The notes below the pieces were generated by a model. That model was not told the DNA's origin, searched no databases, and saw only the letters and a program-made list of their open reading frames with translations. Source: Lewinellaceae bacterium (GTDB lineage: Bacteria > Bacteroidota > Bacteroidia > Chitinophagales > Saprospiraceae). Taken from it: a stretch of DNA of 64,000 nucleotides. This document shows positions 41,880 through 50,400 of this stretch, one piece after another. The translations under genes and the position numbers were made by a program. The first letter of the stretch is position 1. Every line of letters starts with the position of its first letter. The stretch lies in the NCBI GenBank assembly GCA_020636215.1, contig JACJYG010000005.1:558001-622000 (forward strand). Direction: 5' to 3'.

Positions 41880-44534
41880 CTAAAAAACGACCTTATACCG
41901 CAAATCAAACAACAATTGGACCTGATATTCAGTAGTGATCTTGTTCGCACTGGCGTCGAAGAAATACCCCAGGACGTTGCGTTGGTTCAACAGGTTCTGG
42001 ATGTCGATAGACAGGCGGTGGGTGGTGCGGGGGTTATTGACGGTGAAACTGGCCAGCAGGTCGATCCTACGGTAGGCGGGCCCTTTTTGGCCGTTGACCT
42101 GATCCGGATATAAAACGGTAAAGCCACTTTCCCGGGAAGCTTCCTCATCGATCAGAGAATAACGGTTGCCTCCGGCGTAGATGAATTTGACATTAATACC
42201 CAGGGTGTTATTATTGTTCACGGTAATTTCCCGCCCGCCCATCAGGTTGAGGATGTAATTGCCATTAAAGCGGGTGCTGAACATCCTGCCATCTACTGTT
42301 GAGTAACGGGAGTCATATAGGGAAAGGGTGAAAAGGCTGTAAAAGCCTTTGGAAAACAATTTTTCCGTAGTTAACTCAAAGCCAAAGTTTCTGCCCATGC
42401 CCTTATTGACAATGGGGGCCTCGGAGATATCGAAAATGTCATAATTGTTGAGAATATTGACCACGCTGACCCAGGTTTGAGAAGGGTCGCTACTCACAGC
42501 CACATCGAAGAGCCTTTGATAGTATATTTCGGGCCGGATGTGCCATTGCGAAGATAACTGCAGGCTATAGCCCAACACAGTGTGCAGGGATTTTGGAAGC
42601 TGACGGTTGCGAAAAGGCTGAAGGGCGAAATCAAATGGCGGATGGATGAGGTAGCTGGAGATATGGCCGACATAGCTGTGGAGGCCCATACCCAATCGCA
42701 GTGATTGCCGATTGTCAATCTGAAAGTTGAGGCCGAGGCGGGGTTCCAGGCTAAAGGTATTATTCAGGTCAAAGTAGAGCAGGTGCGCACCGGCATTGGC
42801 CGTCCAGCGGTCCTGCCAGCGGTATTTCCACTGGGCGTATGCCTGCAGTGTGGTGGCGGCGCCGGTATCATCCAGAAAGGTGCCTTCCAGTCCGGTGCGT
42901 TCGTTGTTGAACCGATAGAACAGATCGTAGAATTGCCGGCTGGCGATTATGCCCGTTCGTAGCCCAAGCCTGGCGTTAAACTTCTGATTGTACTGGACAC
43001 TTAGCCGCAAAGCGGATTCTACATGCCGCTCCCGTTCCCGGAACAAAACTTCGGAGGGGTCTATCTCTAAAGAGTCCTGATAATATTCAAAATCATAGCG
43101 GTAGGTATTGAAACTAAGGGCGGCGATGGTCTGCAGGTAGGCTTCCTCGGAGAGTTGGAACGTGTGTTTCAGGCCCAACAGGCCATACTGCGCAATCTCC
43201 TGATGTGCAACGGGAATATCGAACCGGCCATCGGCCTGAAGGGCCGGAACCCGGCCTATTTCATTCTGTGCTCCCAGGCCGAAAAGTGCGAATGTACCCG
43301 CCTTGGCAGTAGGCAAGAGCACCTTGAAGGATAAATCCTGGTAGCGGGGGACGCCATCTTCCAGTGCAGGATTGAGATTGACTTCTTCCAGGACGGCCAG
43401 GGTCGAATAGCGGTAATTGGCCAGATAGGAGCTGCCACGGCTCTTGTCGATAGGCCCTTCGGCTGAAGCTTCCAGGCCCAGCACGCCGGCGCTTAGCGCG
43501 TATTCGTGCTGTTCGTTGTTGCCGTTGCGGAACTTCAGGTCGAACACTCCGGAAATACTGTTGCCATACTCTGCCGGGAATGCACTGGTTAGAAAATCAG
43601 AAGTGGTGAGTACGGAACTGTTCAACATGCTGATGGCGCCACCAGTGTTGCCAATGGCGCTGAAGTGGTTGGGCGTTGGGATCTCGATGCCTTCCAGCCG
43701 CCACAACAGACTGGTCGGCGCATTACCGCGAATAATGAGGTCATTGTCCAGGTCGCTGACATAAGAAACACCGGCGAAGGAACGGCACATGCGGGCAGGG
43801 TCTTGGAAACTTCCCGGATAACGGCTGGCCTCTTCCACCCTGAACTGCCGCCCGCTGACCGAGATCATATCATTGAGCGGCTGCAATTTATCAATATTGG
43901 AGGTTACCACTACTTCTTCAAGAAAGGTAGAAGACTCCTGAAGCTCAATTTCCAAAACGAGTTCCTTTCCGGAAATAATAATGAGGTCCCGAACGGTCAG
44001 GGGCTGATACCCCAGGTAGGTAATTGTAAAACTGCGTCGTCCGACGGGAACATTGGGCAATGTGAACCAGCCTTCCTGATCGGTTGAACTACCCAGGAAA
44101 CGGGTGCTGTCGAGCAACTGGATATTGGCGCCAATGAGAGGCATGTGGGAATCCCCATCCACAACCTGCCCTCTGACGGACTGGGTGAGGCGTTTCGGGC
44201 GAGTCTCACTCAATACCGGAGGCTGCCGGTTTTCGCGCAGCGCAATTTGCTCGCCAATGGCCCGGTATTCAATACCCGTTTCCCGAAACAGTGCATCAAG
44301 TACGTTATTCAGCGGCCGGCGACGCGCGTTGAGGGTCACCCGCCGTGAAAGTGAAACGAATTGATCGCTGAAAACAAAATGGATATCATAGCGGGATTCG
44401 ATATCCTCAAGCACACTTTTGATGGGTTGCTGGCTACAGTTAACACTTACCCTTCGGCCCAGCACATCCTGTGCAAACATGTGGGCCGTCAGAAGTAAAA
44501 AAAGTGTCGGGAGAATGCAGAGCTGCTTAGCCAT
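41880..44534 (-). CDS. TonB-dependent outer-membrane receptor with STN and carboxypeptidase-like domains
   Basis: About 884 residues from MAKQLCILPTL. After the signal peptide comes an STN (secretin/TonB N-terminal) domain (SVNCSQQPIKSVLEDIESRY, VTLNARRRPLNNVLDALF), a CarboxypepD_reg-like domain (VRGQVVDGDSHMPLIGANI), a plug (NDLIIRGNAPTSLLWRLEGI) and a ~600-residue barrel ending LLFDLRYKVVF with the terminal aromatic residue. STN domains often contact FecR-type regulators, but no sigma/FecR pair is adjacent. Substrate unknown; a downstream LVIVD protein is its probable partner. Confidence 0.9.
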   Translation of the reverse strand: MAKQLCILPTLFLLLTAHMFAQDVLGRRVSVNCSQQPIKSVLEDIESRYDIHFVFSDQFVSLSRRVTLNARRRPLNNVLDALFRETGIEYRAIGEQIALRENRQPPVLSETRPKRLTQSVRGQVVDGDSHMPLIGANIQLLDSTRFLGSSTDQEGWFTLPNVPVGRRSFTITYLGYQPLTVRDLIIISGKELVLEIELQESSTFLEEVVVTSNIDKLQPLNDMISVSGRQFRVEEASRYPGSFQDPARMCRSFAGVSYVSDLDNDLIIRGNAPTSLLWRLEGIEIPTPNHFSAIGNTGGAISMLNSSVLTTSDFLTSAFPAEYGNSISGVFDLKFRNGNNEQHEYALSAGVLGLEASAEGPIDKSRGSSYLANYRYSTLAVLEEVNLNPALEDGVPRYQDLSFKVLLPTAKAGTFALFGLGAQNEIGRVPALQADGRFDIPVAHQEIAQYGLLGLKHTFQLSEEAYLQTIAALSFNTYRYDFEYYQDSLEIDPSEVLFRERERHVESALRLSVQYNQKFNARLGLRTGIIASRQFYDLFYRFNNERTGLEGTFLDDTGAATTLQAYAQWKYRWQDRWTANAGAHLLYFDLNNTFSLEPRLGLNFQIDNRQSLRLGMGLHSYVGHISSYLIHPPFDFALQPFRNRQLPKSLHTVLGYSLQLSSQWHIRPEIYYQRLFDVAVSSDPSQTWVSVVNILNNYDIFDISEAPIVNKGMGRNFGFELTTEKLFSKGFYSLFTLSLYDSRYSTVDGRMFSTRFNGNYILNLMGGREITVNNNNTLGINVKFIYAGGNRYSLIDEEASRESGFTVLYPDQVNGQKGPAYRRIDLLASFTVNNPRTTHRLSIDIQNLLNQRNVLGYFFDASANKITTEYQVQLLFDLRYKVVF

Positions 44535-44714
44535 GGGGGCAAAGTTACCTTTGGATACTTCTCTGCGCAATGGCCTATGTTTTCTTTTCGGCCATCAGCT
44601 CTTTTTTTTCGCAGGATAGGCCCTTGGGGTAGACGGGGGAGGCATTAGCCAGTAGGCCAGTACTCTAATTCGGAATACCGAACTGTAGTGCACCCCGAGA
44701 ACTGACGCCCAGAA

Positions 44715-45200
44715 CTACGGTTTCTTCAACGCTTCCAATGTCTTGAAAAGAGCGCCATCCCGGGAGATTAGGGCCCCATTTTCCATCATTTCGAAAAGCT
44801 CCAGTTCCCGGCCACGGCTGTAAGTTTTTTCGGCAGTATATAATTTGAGCTTTGCTCCCGAGCGCTGAATCTGCTGGAACATCTGCTGGGGGCTTTGTTC
44901 CAGGGTAAAATCGAACGAGGTATCTCCTTCCACCAAAAGTCCGTTGAGGATGATTTGGCTTTCCAGGCAATGGAAGGCCTTAATGTCTTTGGAGGTTTTG
45001 AATTCCAGGTATTGTATGTCCTTTAACACCCTTTCAAATACCAGGTCGCTGAACAGTCCAATCAATTCTTCTGCTCTTTCGGGTTGCTGGCCTTTTATCC
45101 GCACCCATTCTTGCCCGGTAATGCTGTTGGTGGCCAGAAACCGAATGAATGCTTGTTCCAAATCATCCAACTCTTCTTGTCTGAGGCGGCGGTATTTCAT
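44715..45200 (-). CDS. Conserved Bacteroidota protein (DUF6495-like)
   Basis: About 161 residues from MKYRRLRQEELDDLEQAF. The open frame continues upstream only because it crosses a 9-bp tandem repeat. The start, FLATNSITGQEWVRIK and ALISRDGALFKTLEALK resemble a Bacteroidota-only family I recall as DUF6495; that name is from memory. It is cytoplasmic, with no known function. Confidence 0.7.
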   Translation of the reverse strand: MKYRRLRQEELDDLEQAFIRFLATNSITGQEWVRIKGQQPERAEELIGLFSDLVFERVLKDIQYLEFKTSKDIKAFHCLESQIILNGLLVEGDTSFDFTLEQSPQQMFQQIQRSGAKLKLYTAEKTYSRGRELELFEMMENGALISRDGALFKTLEALKKP

Positions 45201-45280
45201 TGGAGTTGATTTTCTGGTTTTAAATTTCGGGCAAAGGTAAGGATACTTCTGTGGAATGGGCAATGGGGGTTGGGGAGGTG

Positions 45281-45407
45281 TGAATGCGAGAATGTGAGAA
45301 TGTGAGAATGCGAGAATGTGAGAATGTGAGAATGCAAGAATGCGAGAATGTGAGAATGTGAGAATGTGAGAATGCGAGAATGTGTGAATGCGAGAATAGA
45401 GAAATGC
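45281..45407 (+). repeat. 9-bp tandem repeat tract (GAGAATGYG)
   Basis: About 13 copies of GAGAATGTG or GAGAATGCG lie between the DUF6495-like gene and terC and degrade at the right edge (GAGAATAGAG). The 346-bp gap 45201-45546 otherwise holds only the divergent promoters, with no clear motif. As with the tract at 36452, the unit is 9 bp and open in some frames, giving false N-terminal extensions. Confidence 0.9.
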
Positions 45408-45546
45408 AGAGGATGAGGTGGTATTTTCACCATTTCGCATAGAAGCATTTACGCAATCTTTGTAAACTTGCACTCAGTCTGAGCCATTGTTGCTTTGCTG
45501 TGGCAAATATGCCCTTAAGAAATTACTACAACAGAAAATCAGAAAT

Positions 45547-46392
45547 ATGGAACTTGTACTACCCGATTTCGCCAGCGCCAGTGTATGGATGAGCTTGATC
45601 ACCCTGACTTTCCTGGAGATCGTGCTTGGCATTGATAATATTATTTTTATTTCTATTGCATCCAGCAAGCTGTCTGAAGAGGACCGGCCGAAAGCGACGA
45701 ACATTGGGCTTCTCCTGGCTATGGTCCTCCGTATCGTCCTGCTTTTTGGGATATCCATTCTGGTAGCCATGGAAGAGCCCTGGCTATCCATTGATACTTC
45801 CTGGATTCAGGGTGGTTTTTCCGGGCAAAGCCTGATCCTCATTGCCGGGGGGCTATTCCTGCTCTATAAGAGTACGACGGAGATCCGGCACAAGCTGGAA
45901 GAAGATGACCGCCTCAAAGTAGATGGAAAGAGCAAAGGGGGGAGCAGCTTGTCTAACGCTATTATAGAGATTACCGTTATCAATATCGTCTTCTCTTTTG
46001 ATTCCATCCTGACTGCAGTAGGGATGACCAATGGCCTGTATGGGGCGCTCGTTATCATGATCCTGGCGGTCGTTCTGTCTGTTGTTATAATGATGCTGTT
46101 TGCCACACCGGTGGCCAACTTCGTCAACCGCCACCCGACCATTCAAATGCTGGGCCTTGCTTTCCTTATCCTCATTGGTTTTACGCTGATTGCGGAGGGG
46201 GCTCATCTGGCTAATCTCACCATCGCCGGTGCGGAAATCGGATCGGTGCCTAAGGGATACCTCTATTTTTCCATTGCCTTTTCCTTGTTTGTCGAAGTGC
46301 TCAATATGCGGTTCCGCTCCAGGCGGCGCAAGTCGCCTGTGCAATTGCATGGGTACACAGAGGATGCTGTGCGGGAGGGGATTTTGAAGTAG
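45547..46392 (+). CDS. TerC-family integral membrane protein
   Basis: About 281 residues from MELVLPDFAS. Seven or eight hydrophobic helices carry the two acidic family motifs, EIVLGIDNIIFIS (~27) and IVFSFDSILTAVG (~153). TerC/YkoY proteins are implicated in metal (Mn or tellurite-related) handling and in helping membrane or secreted proteins receive metal. It ends 2 bp from the stop of convergent cysH. Confidence 0.88.
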   Translation: MELVLPDFASASVWMSLITLTFLEIVLGIDNIIFISIASSKLSEEDRPKATNIGLLLAMVLRIVLLFGISILVAMEEPWLSIDTSWIQGGFSGQSLILIAGGLFLLYKSTTEIRHKLEEDDRLKVDGKSKGGSSLSNAIIEITVINIVFSFDSILTAVGMTNGLYGALVIMILAVVLSVVIMMLFATPVANFVNRHPTIQMLGLAFLILIGFTLIAEGAHLANLTIAGAEIGSVPKGYLYFSIAFSLFVEVLNMRFRSRRRKSPVQLHGYTEDAVREGILK

Positions 46393-46394
46393 GG

Positions 46395-47084
46395 TCAAGG
46401 ATGTAGCCCGCATTCCGTCTTTCCGGTGCCTTTCCATCGGCCTTCACGGCCTTTTCCCATGGCGGTGCAGTGCTCACATCCAATAGACCCATAGCCTTTT
46501 GATTCCAATGGGTGTGGAGGTAATTGGTAGAACGACATATGGAATAGGAACTCCCCTTCGTCAATATCGATCAGCGGATAGAATTTCAGAATGCCGTCTT
46601 TTTTTTCAAACACGCGCAATCCGGAGCGGAACTCCGTTTGATAGGCCATCAATCCGGATATCCATACCTTATGCCTGGCTTTGAGGGGCTCAAGGGGCGA
46701 TAGCTTATTGACTGCGCAGCACAAGCTGGGGTCGACAGACCATAGCTGTTCCATCCGGCTGACTTCATGCTGGTTGGCGTCAGGGGTTACATCCACTATC
46801 CTCAGTCCGAAAGCATGGGTAAGCTCGTCCTTATAAGCCAGCGTCTCCGGAAAATGAAAACCAGTGTCGATAAAGTGTATCGTTTGCTCCGGTTGGATTC
46901 GGGAAAGCAGATGTAAGAGGAAAACTGATTTTGTTCCGAAAGAAGAAGTGAACAGAACTGCTTCTCTGGGAAAATACCGGTACAACTGTTTAAGGCGCTC
47001 TTCAAAGGTGAGCGGCCCGAATAGCTCGTTGAGAATTCCTACTTCAGTCCGCGCCAGTCGTTTACCATCAAGATAGGTCGTCAT
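46395..47084 (-). CDS. cysH: Adenylyl-sulfate (APS) reductase, iron-sulfur type
   Basis: About 229 residues from MTTYLDGKRL. The PAPS-reductase fold has SSFGTKSVFLLHL and FIDTGFHFPET for nucleotide binding. The paired CC (122-123) and CxxC (203-206) bind a [4Fe-4S] cluster, which marks the plant/Bacillus-type enzyme acting on APS rather than PAPS. The catalytic Cys225 lies in the C-terminal ECGLHP. It reduces APS to sulfite in assimilatory cysteine synthesis. Upstream lies a leader with a Cys-rich peptide and a terminator, so expression is probably set by cysteine supply. Confidence 0.92.
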   Translation of the reverse strand: MTTYLDGKRLARTEVGILNELFGPLTFEERLKQLYRYFPREAVLFTSSFGTKSVFLLHLLSRIQPEQTIHFIDTGFHFPETLAYKDELTHAFGLRIVDVTPDANQHEVSRMEQLWSVDPSLCCAVNKLSPLEPLKARHKVWISGLMAYQTEFRSGLRVFEKKDGILKFYPLIDIDEGEFLFHMSFYQLPPHPLESKGYGSIGCEHCTAMGKGREGRWKGTGKTECGLHP

Positions 47085-47106
47085 AAGCTTTGACGTTTGG
47101 TTTATT

Positions 47107-47146
47107 AAAAAGAAAGCCTCTCGCAGAAGTGTTCTGGAAAGGCTTT
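47107..47146 (-). terminator. Leader terminator (attenuator) before cysH
   Basis: On the minus strand AAAGCCTTTC-CAGAA, loop CAC, TTCTG-C-GAGAGGCTTT form a ~15-bp stem with one bulge and one G-U pair, followed by C and five T. It ends 22 bp before the cysH ATG, so it would stop transcription before the gene. The left arm can instead pair (AAGCCTT, 47145-47139) with AAGGCTT inside the leader ORF (47191-47185), giving an antiterminator. Confidence 0.8.
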
Positions 47147-47173
47147 TGCACGTTGCGTTATATTGGGTAATAT

Positions 47174-47248
47174 TCAGGAATAACAAGCCTTGCCAGAGGA
47201 TATACTATTTTCGGAACAACAACAGCTTAATAAGAAAGCATGTCTCAT
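47174..47248 (-). CDS. Cysteine-rich leader peptide of cysH
   Basis: A 24-codon ORF: ATG at 47248-47246, then Arg-His-Ala-Phe-Leu-Leu-Ser, three consecutive TGT Cys codons (9-11, at 47224-47216), a Ser/Asn/Ile stretch, one more Cys at codon 22, and TGA at 47176-47174. Codons 20-22 contain the antiterminator strand. A ribosome stalled at the Cys run would leave that strand free and prevent termination. A ribosome reaching the stop would cover it. This is the logic of amino-acid attenuators such as trp and his leaders. Its translation is inferred, not shown. Confidence 0.7.
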   Translation of the reverse strand: MRHAFLLSCCCSENSISSGKACYS

Positions 47249-47255
47249 GGCAGGG

Positions 47256-47304
47256 CAGGATTTAATCCTGACACAATAATAAAGAGAATTATTGAATAAA
47301 CAAT
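47256..47304 (-). promoter_or_regulatory. Candidate promoter of the cysH leader
   Basis: On the minus strand ATTG (47304-47301) and TATTATTG (47281-47274) resemble the Bacteroidota -33 (TTTG) and -7 (TAnnTTTG) elements with a 19-bp spacer. A palindrome, CAGGATT-T-AATCCTG (47256-47270), lies at or just after the expected start point and could be an operator or a 5' hairpin. The rest of 47305-47383 is A/T-rich with nothing else recognised. Confidence 0.45.
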
Positions 47305-47383
47305 ACTAATTCTATAGGGATTAAATGAAAAAAAGAAAAAAAATCAAATTTTTTACATAAAAACTTGTTTTTCAATAACTTGT

Positions 47384-47418
47384 AAAAAAAGAGGGCTGAA
47401 CCACTAGGCCCAGCCCCC
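47384..47418 (-). terminator. Terminator of the SprB-repeat gene
   Basis: On the minus strand GGGCTG (from 47414) and CAGCCC enclose a 12-nt loop, followed by TC and seven T. It lies 55-90 bp after the stop of the large adhesin gene and separates it from the cysH leader. GGATTGGGATTTGG precedes it on the minus strand, similar to the box before other leftward terminators. Confidence 0.8.
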
Positions 47419-47473
47419 AAATCCCAATCCACAACTAGTGTGTACTGACAAAGATAATAAAAGCAGTACGAAA

Positions 47474-50400
47474 CTAGTGCTTCAACACTTTCAATACTTT
47501 CTCACCGGTTTTTCCATAGCGGAGCTTCAGAAAATAGGTTCCGGAGGGGTATTGAGACAGGTCTATTTCAATGCGCTTGACATCCTTGGGCAGGTTTTTC
47601 GACCACATCCTGGCGCCATTGACATTGAATATTTCGGCATTTACATCGGTATCGAAGGTCTCAAAAATCTCCAGGGTCGCCACCTGGCTCACCGGGTTGG
47701 GGTAGATCATAGCGATCTTCGAATCTCCATAAATAATAGCTTCGCCGATCTCGGAGTAGAACACCTCACCATCGGGTGCTTCTACCCGGATCCGGTAGTA
47801 GTTGCGGCCAAGTTTGGCCTCAAAATCTTCGAATTCGAAGTAACTCATACTACCCAGGAATGCTCGTGGGGTATTCGTTTGGCCCAGAGTCTGGAAGTTT
47901 GTGCCGTCTTTGGAGTGTTCGACTTTGAACATCAAGCCAGGCAGGCCTTGCTCGGCCATCCAGCTGATCAGTACTTCTCCGGGATCCTGGTTGGTAACCT
48001 CAACCGTGATTGGCAGCAACTGCGCGCAATAAATAGGGCTGTTCGTGGCCGTCAGGGTTTCCACGTCAGTGGAGGTACAACCATTCTCTGTTACGGTCAG
48101 TGTTATATGGATCAGGCCGAAGTTATTGGCGGTGATCTGTACCGGAGAACCGGTAGCAGACAGCGGAGAAACCGGCCCGCTGAAAGCCCAGTTGATTACA
48201 GCGTTGGGGCCTGCCTGCGCCGCAAAGAAAGTTTCTGTCTCGCCGACGCAGATATAATCCGGCCCCTGAATATCGGCCACGGCTACACTACCAACCTCGA
48301 TGGTTACGATGTTGCTCTCCAGGTAGATATCACAACCTTCGCGGCGGACACAGCGGGCGTAGTAAGTCGTTTCATACAGCACCGGAGGGTCGTAGGATGG
48401 GCCCGTTGCGCCCGGTATGGGCGACCAGGTCTGAACATTGAACGGCCCCGGTTGGGTGCTCACCATCCAAAGGTATTCGATTGGGCCGGAACCCCCCGAC
48501 GGGAACTGCACGTTAAGGATAGGATCAGGGTCATTACCTGGCCCACAGAGGAACTGGCTCGGGCCGATGAGGCCAGGGTTGGTGATGTTTTCACATTCGT
48601 TGTAGAGGCCGGCATCGATAGTCAGGTTGGTTTCTCCCGGGCCGATGGTGTATACGCCCGTCATACCCATAGTAGGGTCTACGTCACTGTCCAGTGCATC
48701 GTTTGGCCCCTGGTTGGAGTCGGTGAACACCAGCCCGCCCGGATTGATGAACAGCACTTTGTAATCACCAGGGATTACGTCAAAGTAATAGTAGCCATCC
48801 CCGTTGGTGAAGGTGGTGTCAATATTGGTCGGGTCGGAATCTCCCGGAATCTGTAAGATAACCATGACCCCAGGAATACCGTTTTCATTTGCATCCTGGA
48901 TGCCGTCACGGTCGGTATCCAGCCAGACGTAATCGCCCAGGCGGGCCGGCGGGGCCAGGGTTACCGTACAGGAACTCTGGCAGCCGTTGTCGTCCGTTAC
49001 TGTAGCAGAATAGGCGCCTGGCGTCAGGTTGGTGGCATTCGCGCCGGACTGGCCATTGCTCCACGCGATTGCGAAAGGTGGTGTTCCGCTACTAACCACC
49101 ACTTGAGCGGCGCCGTCATTTCCGGCCGGGCTCACTTCATTCGTAACATTGATGGAACAGCTTGGCGCCGGGAATGACTGAATGGTAATACTGGCGCTGC
49201 CCGTACAGCCCTTGGCATCAGTAACTGTAACTGTGTAGGCGCCGGCCGCAAGATTGGACAGGTTGGCGCCGGTAGCTCCGGTACTCCAGAGATAACTATA
49301 AGGCGGTGTGCCGCCACTAGCGGAAACACTGGCGGCGCCATCGGTGGTATTGCTACAGGTGCCAGAAGTGGAAGCACTGGCGCTGACCATCAGCGCAGGC
49401 GGCTGAGTAATAGTTACCATGGCGGTATCTTCACAGCCATTGGCATCCGTCACCGTGACGGTGTAGGAGCCCGCGCTTAGGTTGGAAGCCGTTGCCGTTG
49501 TTGCGCCATTGCTCCAGGAATAGGAGTAGGGCGGTGTGCCGCCTGATACGGTGATGGTGGCCTGGCCATTGGCAAAACCGTTACAGCTTACATTCGTCAC
49601 ATTCGTTGAATTGATCTGGGCAATCAGTTCTAGGGGTTGTGTGACCCCTACCACTACTGTTCCGGAACATCCGGCGGCATCCATTACAGTTACGGAATAA
49701 GCGCCGGCTGGGATGTTCAACAGCTGAGCATCTGTGCTACCGGTATTCCAGAGGAAGGTGAAAGGCATTGTGCCGCCAGAAACTATTACGGCTGCTGCAC
49801 CATTCATCTCACCGAAACAATTCGGCGAAGTAGCAATAGGCGTCAGCATCAGGCCAGGAAATTCCTGGACTGTCCCAGTTGCAATTGCCTCGCATTCGTT
49901 TACGTCGGTTACGGTTACCGTATAGGCGCCTGCAGACAATCCTGAAATTGTCATTCCACTGGCGCCGTTGCTCCACTCAAAGCTGTAAGGTGGTGTTCCA
50001 CCCACGGTATTAGCTGTAATGGAGCCAGTTCCGGCAGGGTCGCAGAAAATATTGGAAATAGTAAGAGCGACGATCAACTCCGGTGACTGGCTGATCGTAA
50101 AAGAGGTGGTAGTCGTACAATTGTGCGCGTCGGTTACGGTCAGGGTATAGTTGCCTGCGGCCAGGTTGCCAACCGAAGAGCCCGAGCTACCATTACTCCA
50201 GGCATAGGTATAGGGTGGCGTGCCACCGGAAACGGTAGCGCTGGCAGAGCCGGTAGCTTCCCCATTGCAAAGTACATTCTGGGTAGACAGGGTTACCTGC
50301 AATGAAGCCGGTGAGGACAGGGTGACAGAAGCTACATCTGTACACAGGTGGGCATCAGTTACGGTTACCGAGTAGGCGCCTCCCATCAGGTTGTTGATGG

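Noticed and set aside
45281..45407. CRISPR array or extended N-terminus of the DUF6495-like gene
   Set aside because: These are tandem 9-bp copies without spacers. The open frame across them is only a result of the period being a multiple of three.
47085..47300. SAM riboswitch in the cysH leader
   Set aside because: I looked for SAM-I and SAM-II core motifs and saw neither. The leader ORF with Cys codons and alternative hairpins explains the region better.
47438..48856. 472-codon open frame antisense to the SprB adhesin
   Set aside because: It overlaps a clearly coding T9SS protein and its terminator, and shows no domain of its own.
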